Part shown: piece by piece, positions 26,247 to 35,157 of the stretch | How positions within the stretch are numbered: position 1 is the stretch's first letter | Layout of the letters: every line of letters starts with the position of its first letter | Assembly (NCBI GenBank): GCA_964483245.1 | Contig: CAZABP010000026.1 | Coordinates: forward strand, 1-63,800 | Direction: 5' to 3' | Source: CAZABP01 sp964483245 | GTDB taxonomy: Bacteria; Planctomycetota; UBA1135; UBA2386 | DNA: 63,800 bases | The notes under the pieces: generated by a model | Told to the model about the DNA's origin: nothing | The model's input: only the letters and a program-made list of their open reading frames with translations | Databases searched by the model: none | Position numbers and translations under genes: made by a program

Positions 26247-27371
26247 CTACCAGCGCAGCTGGAAGATCGCGCCCCGCCCCGGCTGCAGCAGGCCGACCCG
26301 CTGCTGCGCGTTCATGTCGGTGCCGGACACGGTCGAGACGGCGATCGGGCTCTGGCCGAGCTCGGTGCCGAGCGTGAACGCCAGCCCATCCGAAGTCGCA
26401 TAGGGGAAGCTCGGATTCACGCGTGGATCGCGGACCAGCCACTGCCCGTACAGCGTCGCGCCGCGGAACGCCGGGTCCCCCGGGACCGCCTGGCGGATCT
26501 CACCGGTGCCGGCCGTGCTGGTCGTGGCCGGGAACGGCAGCGTCAGGTCCGTGTAGACGAAGCAGCCCGGCAGCGAGTTGGCGGTCAGGTCGAGCGGCAG
26601 CGGGATCCCGCTCCAGCTCGTCTTGCTCGCGCCGAAGTACGCGATCGCCGCAGCACCCGGGGGCGCGCCGAACAGATAGAAGTCGAGCGTGCCGCCGCCG
26701 GGGTTCGGCGCGAACCCCTGCGCGCGGTTCTGTCCTGCCGGGCAGCCGAGCGACGCCGGCGTGATCAGTTGCACCGTGCCGCTGCCCGGCTGCGACCACA
26801 CGCCGTCGACGAGGTAGGTGTAGACGTAGGCGACCCCTTCGTACGCGTAGTGCTCGATCCCGATGCCGGCGCCGGTGTACTGCACCGGCTGGTCGAACGG
26901 GAACCGCACCTGGAACGCCGGCAGCCCGGTCGCCGGCAGCGTCAGCGGCGGACAGTTCGTCGTGTGGTCGATCTGCCGCGCGGAGAACACCATCGTCCAT
27001 GCCGGGTCCGCCGGCTGCGGAAACGTGCTGCTCGGATTCAGGACCGGCCCGGTGTAGTTGGCCAGGCGCACCTGCCAGACCGCGAGCGTGAAACCGCGCC
27101 CCGCCTTGCGCTCCATCGACGCCGGCTCGGTAACCTGCGGGCTGCGCCGGTACGCGATCTCCTTCAGCAGCGTGTTGACCGGGATGCCGGCCAACAGCGT
27201 GCGGTCGGCGTACTGCGCGTGACGGATCCGGTCGTAGCCGAACGGTTCGATCTCCGGCGAGTTGCCGGACTGCGTCGCGTAGGCCGGTGGGACGACGTGC
27301 GTGCCTTGGGCGGCGGCGGTTGGAACGAACGAGGCGAGGAGCAGGACGAGGGGGCCGATGCGGTCTGCCAT
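26247..27371 (-). CDS. secreted protein with PLPLDL/PGC C-terminal domain, paralogue B
   Basis: The protein is 374 residues from the ATG at 27371, which begins a signal peptide (MADRIGPLVLLLASF...TAAAQG); the frame is open further upstream, but that part is not leader-like. It aligns along its whole length with paralogue A (VPPAYATQSGNSPEIEP, RIRHAQYADRTLLAGIP, GCPAGQNRAQG, NPGGGTLDFYLFGAP). The C-terminal domain reads GASKTSWSGIPLPLDL and LPGCFVYTDLTLPFPA. The two genes are tandem with 114 bp between them, so a recent local duplication is likely. Confidence 0.7.
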   Translation of the reverse strand: MADRIGPLVLLLASFVPTAAAQGTHVVPPAYATQSGNSPEIEPFGYDRIRHAQYADRTLLAGIPVNTLLKEIAYRRSPQVTEPASMERKAGRGFTLAVWQVRLANYTGPVLNPSSTFPQPADPAWTMVFSARQIDHTTNCPPLTLPATGLPAFQVRFPFDQPVQYTGAGIGIEHYAYEGVAYVYTYLVDGVWSQPGSGTVQLITPASLGCPAGQNRAQGFAPNPGGGTLDFYLFGAPPGAAAIAYFGASKTSWSGIPLPLDLTANSLPGCFVYTDLTLPFPATTSTAGTGEIRQAVPGDPAFRGATLYGQWLVRDPRVNPSFPYATSDGLAFTLGTELGQSPIAVSTVSGTDMNAQQRVGLLQPGRGAIFQLRW

Positions 27372-27681
27372 GGCTGGGTGGCTGCGGGCTGGAGGGCGGC
27401 CGCGGCACGGTAGCGTCTCCGCCGGTTTCGACTCCAATCCCCCTGGGCCGCAGGTGCCGCGGTTTCTCACGGCGCGCGACGGTTCGCGTCGGACGGTTTC
27501 CTCGCGATGGCGTCGAAACCGCCGAGGGCGCAGGGCACCGGTGGCCTCCACGGACCCCTCGCCGGCGAACGCTTCGGGCCGAGTGACGCGAGGCGCAGCC
27601 CTTGGCTGCCCGGGCGTCGGCCGCGATGGGTGGGTCGGGTGCTGCCAGGGAACGTGCCGCGTGCGGCGCGCCCGATGCGCT
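27372..27681. other. 310-bp intergenic region, divergent, no gene seen
   Basis: This region separates paralogue B (minus strand) from the NtrC-type regulator (plus strand) and must hold both promoters. Reading frames run through it but show no leader, motif or codon pattern that I trust. The only structure noticed is a 10-bp inverted repeat, CGGTTTCGAC near 27421-27430 and GTCGAAACCG near 27510-27519. A -24/-12 sigma-54 promoter was looked for and not found. Confidence 0.4.
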
Positions 27682-29067
27682 ATGGATCACACCGTGTCTG
27701 CCAAACGCACGCGCCCGCGCGTCGTGGTCGTCGACGACGACGAGAGCCTCCGCACCGTGCTGGAGATCGAGCTGGAGCGCATGGGCTTCCAGGTCGAGGT
27801 CCATGCGACCGCGGAGCAGCTCGCGGTGAAGCTCGCCGAGCATCCGGCCGACGTGCTGGTGCTGGATCTGCGGTTGCCGGGGATCCCAGGGATGGAGGCT
27901 CTGGCCAGCGTGCTCGCCGCCGATCCGGATCTCCCGGTCGTCGTGTTCACGGCGCACGGGTCGGTCGAAACCGCCGTCGCCGCGATGCGACACGGCGCGT
28001 TCGACTTCCTGACCAAGCCAGTCGCCCTCGACGTCCTCGAGCAGACTCTGCGCAGGGCAGCCGCGACGGCGCAGCTGCGGCGCGAGAACCGCCGCCTGAA
28101 GCGGCTGTTCGATCGCGACGACGGTGGACCGCCGATCCAGGCTGCGAGTCCGGCGGCGCGCCAGCTCGAACTGGCGATCGAACGCGTGGCGCAGGCGCAG
28201 CAGTGCGTGCTCGTGCTCGGCGAGAGCGGTACCGGCAAGGAGCTGGTCGCACGTCACCTGCACGCGCTCGGGCCGCGCCACGAGCAGCCGTTCGTCGTCG
28301 TCAACTGCGGCGCGATGTCGCGCGCGCTGCTCGAAAGCGAACTGTTCGGCCACGTCAAGGGTTCGTTCACCGGAGCCGACCGCAAGCGGCTCGGACTGTT
28401 CGAAGCGGCCGACGGTGGCACGCTGTTCCTCGACGAGATCGGCGAACTGGCGCCGGAGCTGCAGCCGGCATTGCTGCGTGCCCTGCAGTTCGGCGAGATC
28501 CGTCCGGTCGGCAGCGACACGGTGCGGCACGTCGACGTGCGCGTCGTCGCTGCGACGCACCGCGACCTGCGCGCCTTGGCTGCCGAGGGCCGCTTCCGAG
28601 ACGACCTGTACTACCGGCTCGCAGTCCTGGAGATCCGGGTGCCGCCGCTGCGCGAGCGCAGGGAGGACATCGGCGCGCTGGCGCAGTGGTTCCTCGCGCG
28701 CGAAGCGTCGCGCGGCGGCCGGGCGCTGCGACTGACCCCTGCTGCGATCGAGCGCCTGCAGCGGCACACCTGGCCGGGAAACGTGCGCGAACTGGAGAAT
28801 GCCATGGTGCGCCTCGCGGTCCTCGCCCCCGGTCCGGAGATCGGCCCGGAGGATGTCGCCGCCACTGCGCTCGGCGGCGCAGACCCGCGCACAACCGGGG
28901 CGTTGCCGGCGCTGGCCTTGCGCGAGCTCGAGCAGCTCGCGATCGCCGAGGCGATGCGACGCACGCAAGGCAACAAGCGCAAGGCTGCCGAGCTGCTCGG
29001 GATCGCGCTGAAAACCCTCTACAACAGGCTCGCCGAGGCGGGCTCGCCGCCGCCGCCCGACAGCTGA
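27682..29067 (+). CDS. sigma-54-dependent response regulator, NtrC family
   Basis: The protein is 461 residues. The receiver domain (13-125) has acidic Asp19/Asp20 and phosphoacceptor Asp62 in VLDLRLPGIPG, with TKPVAL at the end. The AAA+ domain has Walker A GESGTGKE (about 180-187), the sigma-54 contact loop GSFTGA (227-232, Ser in place of the usual Ala, a known natural variant), LFLDEIGEL and the arginine-finger segment. The C-terminal Fis-type helix-turn-helix ends NKRKAAELLGIALKTLYNRL. I chose the ATG at 27682. It activates sigma-54 promoters when phosphorylated. It lies tail-to-tail with the type III polyketide synthase; the nearest kinase gene is at 35822. Confidence 0.92.
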   Translation: MDHTVSAKRTRPRVVVVDDDESLRTVLEIELERMGFQVEVHATAEQLAVKLAEHPADVLVLDLRLPGIPGMEALASVLAADPDLPVVVFTAHGSVETAVAAMRHGAFDFLTKPVALDVLEQTLRRAAATAQLRRENRRLKRLFDRDDGGPPIQAASPAARQLELAIERVAQAQQCVLVLGESGTGKELVARHLHALGPRHEQPFVVVNCGAMSRALLESELFGHVKGSFTGADRKRLGLFEAADGGTLFLDEIGELAPELQPALLRALQFGEIRPVGSDTVRHVDVRVVAATHRDLRALAAEGRFRDDLYYRLAVLEIRVPPLRERREDIGALAQWFLAREASRGGRALRLTPAAIERLQRHTWPGNVRELENAMVRLAVLAPGPEIGPEDVAATALGGADPRTTGALPALALRELEQLAIAEAMRRTQGNKRKAAELLGIALKTLYNRLAEAGSPPPPDS

Positions 29068-29086
29068 TCGATCGCTGCCGCGCGCA

Positions 29087-30175
29087 TCACCAGCGCAGCA
29101 GCAGCAACTCGGAACAGAAGCCGGGTCCCATGGCCAGCATGACGCCGAGACTTCCCGGTGGTGGCCGACGCTGTTCGATCGTCCGCGCGAGGATCAGCAG
29201 CACCGACGCGCTCGACAGGTTGCCGTGGCAGCGCAGGCTCTCCCAACTCGCCGACAGTTCCGACGCGGGCAGCCCCAGTCCTTCCTGCAGCGCGAGGAGC
29301 ACCTTCGGGCCACCGGGATGCGCCACCCAACTGCGGATGTCCTCACGGCGCAGCCCGTGATCGGCAAGGAACGTGTCGATGTCGCCCGGGAGGCGCTCGC
29401 GTGCGACCGTCGGAACCTGCGGTGACAGCACGATGCGGAAGCCATGCGCGCCGATATCCCAACCCATGACGTCTTCGGTGTCTGGGTAGAACACCGACCG
29501 CGTCGCCAGGATCTTCGGTCCATCCGTGGTCCGACCCGTTCCGGTCACGACCGCGGCGCTTGCGCCGTCGCCGAACAGCCCGCAGCTGATCAGGTTCGCG
29601 ACCGACCGGTCGTCGCGCTGCAGGGTCAACGAGCAGAGCTCGAGCGTCAGCACGAGGGCGACCGAATCGGGCGCGCCGCGCACGAAGTCCGCCGCGCGCG
29701 CGACAGCGGCTGCACCGGCGACGCAGCCGAGCCCGAAGATCGGCACCCGGCGCAGATCCGGGCGGAATGGCAGCCGGTTCATCAACCGTGCATCCAGCGA
29801 CGGGCTGACGAGTCCGGTCACGGTCGCCAGGAAGATCGCATCGACGTCCTGTGGCCGCAGCCCGGCTGCGCCCAGCGCCACATCGATCGCGCGCTCGGCC
29901 AACGGCAAAGCGCAGCGCAACCAGGCCGCGTTCCATTGGGTGAACGAGTCCAGTTGCGCGTACTGCTCGAGCGGCAGCGCGAGATGGCGGCGCTCGACGC
30001 CCATGTTCCGGTGCAGGGCTGGCAGCCGGCGTGCGACCTGCGGGTCGTCGGCCCAGATCTGCAGCAACTGGTCGGTGATGGTCTGCTGGTCGTAGCTGTG
30101 CTCCGGCAGCGCCGTGCCGAGGCCGGCGATGCACACGTCCGTGCCGAGCCCGGGCCTCGGTTCCGCCTGCGTCAT
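29087..30175 (-). CDS. type III polyketide synthase
   Basis: The 362-residue protein belongs to the chalcone synthase-like family, which condenses acyl-CoA starters with malonyl-CoA without a carrier protein. The catalytic triad is visible: Cys151 in FGLGCVAGA, His286 in VAHPGGPKVL and Asn319 in CHGNLSSAS. Length and spacing fit alkylpyrone, alkylresorcinol or phloroglucinol-type synthases of bacteria; the product is not predictable. The start ATG at 30175 overlaps the stop of the lipoprotein gene upstream (ATGA). It is the last gene of an operon YceI protein - lipoprotein - synthase, opposite an exporter/oxidoreductase operon. Confidence 0.9.
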   Translation of the reverse strand: MTQAEPRPGLGTDVCIAGLGTALPEHSYDQQTITDQLLQIWADDPQVARRLPALHRNMGVERRHLALPLEQYAQLDSFTQWNAAWLRCALPLAERAIDVALGAAGLRPQDVDAIFLATVTGLVSPSLDARLMNRLPFRPDLRRVPIFGLGCVAGAAAVARAADFVRGAPDSVALVLTLELCSLTLQRDDRSVANLISCGLFGDGASAAVVTGTGRTTDGPKILATRSVFYPDTEDVMGWDIGAHGFRIVLSPQVPTVARERLPGDIDTFLADHGLRREDIRSWVAHPGGPKVLLALQEGLGLPASELSASWESLRCHGNLSSASVLLILARTIEQRRPPPGSLGVMLAMGPGFCSELLLLRW

Positions 30176-30606
30176 GGCTGCTCCTCGCGCCGCAGGACGA
30201 CGACACCCTGATCGGTGCCGAATCGCAGGTGTCCCTCGGCGACTTCGACCCGTATGGCCGGCGCACCATCCAGGACCAGGCCGTCCGGCTCCAGACGCCA
30301 GCTGCCCTGCAGGGTGCGGAACGCAGCGGTCTCGTCCTCGGCGACCAGCGCGGCACCACTGAAGTGTCCGTCCGGCTCGAACCAGTACCAGATCCGGCGC
30401 ATCGTGAACGCCGCTTCGCCGGTGATCTGCGTGGAGACGAACAGACCGGCGAGGTCCGCGGCGGTGGCCGGTTGCCAGACCAGCTCCCGCACCTCGATCG
30501 CGACGGCCCGATCGCCGTGCGCGACGACGTTCGATGCGTAGCAACCGCCGAGCCCCAGCAGCAGCAGCGCCGGCAGCGGGAGGACACGATGCAGCTCAGC
30601 GCGCAT
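30172..30606 (-). CDS. lipoprotein in the polyketide operon
   Basis: The 144-residue protein has a leader ending in a lipobox (LGLGGC, Cys22). The mature part is beta-rich (AIEVRELVWQP, RRIWYWFEPDGHFSGAALV, FRTLQGSWRLEPDGLVL), resembling a small lipocalin-like barrel of a type found in planctomycete proteins, though no named family is certain. It overlaps the upstream YceI gene by 11 bp and the polyketide synthase gene by ATGA. That tight coupling suggests it acts with the product, for example as a membrane-anchored lipid-handling protein. Confidence 0.7.
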   Translation of the reverse strand: MRAELHRVLPLPALLLLGLGGCYASNVVAHGDRAVAIEVRELVWQPATAADLAGLFVSTQITGEAAFTMRRIWYWFEPDGHFSGAALVAEDETAAFRTLQGSWRLEPDGLVLDGAPAIRVEVAEGHLRFGTDQGVVVLRREEQP

Positions 30607-31729
30607 CGTTGACCTCGCCGGTGGCGCGCGCGCGCAGCGCGATCCAGATCTTGACCTCGTCTTCCATGCCGATGAGGCCGAGCTGGCTCGGGACCGGGAC
30701 CCCGTAGTCGGTCAGTCGCAGCGGCACCTCTCCTTCGACCACCACGCGGCGGGCTTCGTCGACATGGATCCGGACCGGCATCGTCAGCTCGCGGGTCTTG
30801 CCGCGGATCGTCATGTTGCCGGTGATCTGGCCGTGGAGCTGTTCATGCGCGGGATCCGAACCCTGCGCATCCGGCGCGAAGCGCGAGATCTCGAACAGGA
30901 TCTCGGGGTGATGCTGGACGTCGAGGTGTTCGCGCAGCCCTTCGTCACGGCCCTCGACGCCGGTGATCAGGGTCGCAGCGCGGCAGCCGATCTCTCCGGA
31001 CCAGAGGGATGCCGGATCGCCGAAGTTGGCCACGAACGCGCCGCGCACGGCGGACGTGACGCCCGAGAAGTCGTGCAACGTGCTCTTCGCGTCGAACCCG
31101 ACCCGGCTGAGCGCCGGCAGCAGCGTGTAGCGTTGCTTCGCGTCGAAGCGATACCGGCGATCCGGCAGTTCGAACGACAGGAAGGTGCGGCGCGGCGCGG
31201 GTTCGGGCGGTGGCGCCGCAGCCGCGGGCTCGAGCACGGGGGGCGGCGGCGCGGACTCGGTGATCGCGGGGGGCGCTGCCGGCGCGGACGCGGCGACGTC
31301 CGGCACGGGTTCCGCCCCGGCTGCGTCCCCGCGTGGCATGACCTGCGCCGCGAGGCTCGTCTGGATCCCGTCCAGTTGCGCACGCAGCGCGGCGACGGCG
31401 CAGTCCCAGCCGGCGGCACGACGTGCGAGCTCGGGCAACCCTGCCATCGCGGCCAGGATCTGCTGCTGGCGCTCCGTCCCCGCCTCGTCGAGCGCCTGCG
31501 CCAGCTTGGTCAGGTGCGCGCCGAGATCGGAGCGGAGCTCCTCCTGCTTCGTTGCGATGACGCTCAGCTCGTCGCGCAGCAGCGCCGTTGGATCCGGCGG
31601 TTGGTCGGCGGCATCCAGTTGCACGACGAGACGAACATGGTCCTGCACCCACCACAACCCTGCTGCGCCGATCCCGGCGAACGCGAGGAGTGCCAGCAGA
31701 CCGAACCAGCGGAGCAGTTTCCCGATCAC
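30596..31729 (-). CDS. membrane-anchored YceI-domain lipid-binding protein
   Basis: The 377-residue protein starts at a GTG at 31729 with an excellent GAGGAG ribosome-binding site (31734-31739 on the plus strand). An N-terminal membrane segment (about residues 7-30) is followed by a coiled-coil region (about 40-110), a Pro/Ala-rich linker and a C-terminal YceI-like domain from about residue 195: TLLPALSRVGFDAKSTLHDFSG, shortened here to GFDAKSTLHDFSG, then ISRFAPDAQGS, ITGNMTIRGKTRELTMPVRI and RLTDYGVPV. YceI-like domains bind polyisoprenoid or other long lipids in a lipocalin-like barrel. It heads the polyketide synthase operon. A near-consensus -24/-12 sequence lies at 31741-31756. Confidence 0.82.
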   Translation of the reverse strand: MIGKLLRWFGLLALLAFAGIGAAGLWWVQDHVRLVVQLDAADQPPDPTALLRDELSVIATKQEELRSDLGAHLTKLAQALDEAGTERQQQILAAMAGLPELARRAAGWDCAVAALRAQLDGIQTSLAAQVMPRGDAAGAEPVPDVAASAPAAPPAITESAPPPPVLEPAAAAPPPEPAPRRTFLSFELPDRRYRFDAKQRYTLLPALSRVGFDAKSTLHDFSGVTSAVRGAFVANFGDPASLWSGEIGCRAATLITGVEGRDEGLREHLDVQHHPEILFEISRFAPDAQGSDPAHEQLHGQITGNMTIRGKTRELTMPVRIHVDEARRVVVEGEVPLRLTDYGVPVPSQLGLIGMEDEVKIWIALRARATGEVNDAR

Positions 31730-31740
31730 GTAGCTCCTCG

Positions 31741-31756
31741 AGCAACGCTCGTGCCG
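31741..31756 (-). promoter_or_regulatory. possible sigma-54 (-24/-12) promoter for the polyketide operon
   Basis: Read on the minus strand the site is CGGCACGAGCGTTGCT, against the consensus TGGCACG-N4-TTGCW: one mismatch and correct GG-GC spacing. An NtrC-type activator gene lies at the other end of the operon. A problem is that transcription would begin about 12 nt downstream, at the GTG start itself, leaving out the good ribosome-binding site. A chance match is therefore quite possible. Confidence 0.3.
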
Positions 31757-31996
31757 CTGGTGCGGACGAGGCCCACGCACGGCTCGCGTCGCGCAGACGT
31801 GCCGGCACCACGTGGGTTCGCGGACCTGCACGCACGCGAGGCAGCGATCCGACAGGCTCCGTGCGGCATGTCGTTTCGACAATCCGCCATGTAGTTCCTA
31901 CACGGTGGCGCGAGCGCTGCGACCGCAGCTGCTGCGAAACGAGCGGGGATCCGGAACTGCACCGGCCGTGGCATGCGCTGTGCTCAGTGCCGCGTG

Positions 31997-33943
31997 ATGC
32001 CGGATCCAACGGCGCGTCTGCGCAGCGTGACCGCCGTCATGGTCGCGCTCGTGCTGTTGGCGGCGACGGTCCACCTCGCCGTGCAGCAGCAGCGCCTGCG
32101 CTTCGATCCCACCAACGCCGCGATGCGATCGGTGGACACGCCGGAAGCGGCTGCGAGCGCACGCCTGGCGCGTGGGTTCGGCGGCGAGCGTCCGGTCCTG
32201 CTCGTGTATTCGGCGCTGCCGGGCCTCGCGATCTCCGCGGCCGAGCAGGAAACCCTGCGGCAGCTCACGGAGGAGTTCGCCTCGTCGCCGGCCGTGCGGC
32301 AGGTCGAACCGCTCCCCCTGCAGGATCCGAGCGTCGCAACGGTGCGCGTGTGGCTGCGCACCGGCGCCGAGCTCGATGCCTGGCTCACTTCCGCGCGGGC
32401 AAGCTGTCCAGCGTCGCTGGTGCTGCATGTGAGTGGCCAGTCGATGGTCGAGCAGGCGATCGCGGCCCGGACCGCTGCCGAGCGCAGCGCAGTCGTGCCA
32501 TGGATCGCCGGCGTGCTGACCTTGCTGCTCGCGCTGCTGTATCGCAGTCTGCGGCTCGCACTGCTCGCACTGCTCCCTGGTGCCCTCGCGATCGTCTGGA
32601 CCGAAGGCCTGCTCGCGTGTCTCGGCAGGCGACTCGACCCGGTCGCGGTCCTGCTCGGCCCGGTGCTGCTGACAGTCGGAGTCGCAGCGGGGGTCCACTC
32701 GATCGAAGCCTGGCGCCGCCAACTCATACGCGGCGCATCGCATGCCAGCGCGGCGGGCCTGGCGCAGCGCGAGTTGATGTTGCCGGCCACGCTGGCCGCG
32801 ATCACGACGATGGTCGGCTTCTGGGCGCTGGCCTGGAATCCGATCCCGGCCGTCGCCGAGTTCGGCGTCGTGGCTGCATTCGGAGTCGGACTGGTGCACT
32901 TGTTTGCGCTGGGACTGTTGCCGCCGCTGCTGGGGCGTTTCGGTCCGCGCACGCTCCCGGAGCCGGCGCTCGGTCGTGGTGCCGCACGTTGGTGCCGCGT
33001 GCTCGCGGCGCAGCGCGTGCCGATCCTCGTCGCGACGACGTTCCTTGCCACGCTCGCCGGGGCGCTGTGGCTCCGGCTGCGGGTCGACAACGATCCATTG
33101 CAGTTGCTGGCGCGGTCGGATCCGGCGCGCATCGAATACGACGCCGTGTCGGCGCGCCTCGGCGCGGCGGATTCGTTCCACCTGCTCTGTCCCCAGGAGC
33201 TCGCGTTGCGGCAGCCGGATCGGCTGGCTGCATTCGCGGCGCGCGTCGCGGCGGCATCCGGGATCGCAGGTCCGATCCCGCCGTTGCGGCGCTCGACCAG
33301 TGGCGACCTCGCGCTGGAATACGCGCTGGCTCCGGGCGGGAGCGCCGCGCGCTCGGCGCTGTTCGCCTCGATCCGCGACGATGCGCGGCAGCTCGGGCTG
33401 TCCGGCGTAGCGCCGGCCGGCGACGCGGTCCAGGTGGCCATCGATTCCAGCCGCCTGGTGCACGGGCACCTGCTCGGCCTCTCGGTCACCGCCACGGCGC
33501 TGTTCGTAGTCATGGCGGCCGGGCTGCGGTCGGTGCGTCTCGCGCTGCTGGGCATGGTGCCGAACGTGCTGCCATGCGTGTTGCTGTACGGCACGCTGGC
33601 GGTGCTGGATGCGCCGCTGACGGTGGCAGCGTCGATGATCGGCTCGGTCCTGCTCGGGCTCGTCATCGACAACACGATCCACCTGCTGCACCACCACAGG
33701 CGCGCAGCAGGCTCCGTCGGAGATGCGGCAGCCATGACGCAGGCATTCGTCGCGGTTGCGCGTCCGATCCATCTGTCGGGCATCGTCCTGGGCTGTGGAT
33801 TCGCGGCCGCGCTGGGCGGCGGCATGCAATCGACGCAGGAGTTCGGGGCGATGGCGGCTGCCGTGGTCGCGTTCGCCTGGTTCGGGGATGCGGTGCTGTT
33901 GCCGGTGCTGTTGTTGCGCCCGGCGAAGGAGGTGCGTGCATGA
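31997..33943 (+). CDS. RND-superfamily (MMPL-type) exporter
   Basis: The protein is about 648 residues from the ATG at 31997. It follows the plan of RND/MMPL lipid exporters: a first membrane segment (about 12-32), a large extracytoplasmic loop, a cluster of five or six membrane segments (about 165-330, with IAGVLTLLLALLYRSLRLAL and SIEAWRRQ), a second segment and loop (from about 345), and a second membrane cluster (about 490-640) containing SVLLGLVIDNTIHLLHHHR. The last motif, with Asp, Asn and His in a membrane helix, is the MMPL/RND proton-relay region. Such proteins export lipids or sterol-like compounds. The stop overlaps the next start (ATGA). Confidence 0.85.
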   Translation: MPDPTARLRSVTAVMVALVLLAATVHLAVQQQRLRFDPTNAAMRSVDTPEAAASARLARGFGGERPVLLVYSALPGLAISAAEQETLRQLTEEFASSPAVRQVEPLPLQDPSVATVRVWLRTGAELDAWLTSARASCPASLVLHVSGQSMVEQAIAARTAAERSAVVPWIAGVLTLLLALLYRSLRLALLALLPGALAIVWTEGLLACLGRRLDPVAVLLGPVLLTVGVAAGVHSIEAWRRQLIRGASHASAAGLAQRELMLPATLAAITTMVGFWALAWNPIPAVAEFGVVAAFGVGLVHLFALGLLPPLLGRFGPRTLPEPALGRGAARWCRVLAAQRVPILVATTFLATLAGALWLRLRVDNDPLQLLARSDPARIEYDAVSARLGAADSFHLLCPQELALRQPDRLAAFAARVAAASGIAGPIPPLRRSTSGDLALEYALAPGGSAARSALFASIRDDARQLGLSGVAPAGDAVQVAIDSSRLVHGHLLGLSVTATALFVVMAAGLRSVRLALLGMVPNVLPCVLLYGTLAVLDAPLTVAASMIGSVLLGLVIDNTIHLLHHHRRAAGSVGDAAAMTQAFVAVARPIHLSGIVLGCGFAAALGGGMQSTQEFGAMAAAVVAFAWFGDAVLLPVLLLRPAKEVRA

Positions 33944-35157
33944 CGCAGCCGGTCGACGTGCTGGTCGTCGGTGCCGGCCCGGCCGGCACTGCGCTCGCGA
34001 CGCATCTGGCCCGCGCCGGCAGCTCGGTCCTGCTCGTCGATCGCAAGCGGTTCCCGCGCGACAAGCCCTGCGGCGAGTTCCTGAGTCCGGCTTGTGAGCC
34101 ACTGCTGGCCGAGCTCGGCGCGGCGGACGCGCTCGGGCAGGCCGGGACACGGCAAGTGCACGGAATGGAGCTGCACGGGTTCGGCGTCACCGCGCGCGGG
34201 CGGTTCCGCCTCGCGCCGCGCCTGCCGGCGGTCGGATTCGGGATCCGGCGCCTGCAGTTCGACGAGCTGCTGCTGCGCAACGCCCTGCGCGAGCCGGGGA
34301 TCGAGTGGTGCGAAGCCCACCAGTTCCGCGGACTGCTGCGCGACGGGTCCGGCCGCGTCATCGGCGCCAGCCTGCTCGATCCCGACCGGCAGCCGCGCGA
34401 CGTGAAGGCGCGCTGGGTCGTCGGCGCCGATGGAGTTCGTTCACGCGTTGCGGCATCGCTCGGCCTGCAGCGACCGGTCCGCTGGCTGGACCGCTTCGCG
34501 CTGGTCGCGCATTTCGACCCGGTCCCGCAGCGGGAGCTGGCCGAGGTGCACTTCGTGCCCGGTGGCTACTTCGCGGCGACCGGCGTCGACGGCGACTGCT
34601 TCTCGCTGAACCTCGTCGTCGACCGGAGCGAGCTCACGGCGCGGCGTGGCAGCTGGCCCGAGTTCCTCGCCGAGCACCTGCAGCACGCGCCGTTGCTCGC
34701 GCAGCGGCTCACCGGCGCCAGGCAGGCCGGGCCGATCCGCGGGATCGGCCCGCTGGCCATGCAGACGACGCGCCAGGTCGGTGCCGGGTTCGCGCTGGTC
34801 GGAGACGCGGCTGGATACGTCGATCCGTTGACGGGCGAGGGGATCTACTTCGCGCTGTGGACGGCCCGGCTGTTGGCGTCGGCGCTACAGCAGGCGCTGC
34901 GCGAGCCGAAGGCCGCTCGCAGCGCCATGCGTCGGTACCAGCGGCAGCGACGTGCGGAGCTCGGGCCGCGGTTGTTCATCGCCAAGCTGCTGCAACGCGG
35001 CTTGCGGCATCCCCGCTTGGCGGCCGCGTGCATGCGTTGGCTCGCGCTGCATCCGCGCTGCTGCGATCTGGTCGTGACGCTGACCGGGGACACGCTGCAC
35101 CCGCGCGACCTGCTGCGCCCTTCGGTGCTGCGGGAAGTGCTCGGGAGATCGGCGTGA
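33940..35157 (+). CDS. FAD-dependent oxidoreductase, geranylgeranyl-reductase type
   Basis: The 405-residue protein has a Rossmann FAD-binding start (VDVLVVGAGPAGTALATHLA, residues 5-24), RFPRDKPCGEFLSP (the Cys-containing motif of geranylgeranyl reductase and related flavoproteins), VVGADGVRSRVAASLGL, and GDAAGYVDPLTGEGIYFA from about residue 288. Members hydroxylate or reduce isoprenoid, quinone or polyketide substrates. A strong AAGGAGG ribosome-binding site lies at the end of the exporter gene. It lies in the exporter operon opposite the type III polyketide synthase, so tailoring of that product is the natural inference. Confidence 0.88.
   Translation: MTQPVDVLVVGAGPAGTALATHLARAGSSVLLVDRKRFPRDKPCGEFLSPACEPLLAELGAADALGQAGTRQVHGMELHGFGVTARGRFRLAPRLPAVGFGIRRLQFDELLLRNALREPGIEWCEAHQFRGLLRDGSGRVIGASLLDPDRQPRDVKARWVVGADGVRSRVAASLGLQRPVRWLDRFALVAHFDPVPQRELAEVHFVPGGYFAATGVDGDCFSLNLVVDRSELTARRGSWPEFLAEHLQHAPLLAQRLTGARQAGPIRGIGPLAMQTTRQVGAGFALVGDAAGYVDPLTGEGIYFALWTARLLASALQQALREPKAARSAMRRYQRQRRAELGPRLFIAKLLQRGLRHPRLAAACMRWLALHPRCCDLVVTLTGDTLHPRDLLRPSVLREVLGRSA

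Noticed and set aside
27372..27681. A sigma-54 promoter for the NtrC-type gene
   Set aside because: GGCACGGTAG near 27403 resembles a -24 element, but no GC occurs at the right distance for the -12.
31984..34320. A 778-codon minus-strand open frame opposite the MMPL exporter
   Set aside because: It is antisense to a gene with membrane segments and the family motifs; the Ser/Arg-rich translation has no domain.
31588..35157. A single 1189-residue plus-strand protein
   Set aside because: The frame merely stays open across the exporter gene in another phase before entering the FAD oxidoreductase at 33940, where a good ribosome-binding site and the GxGxxG start are found.
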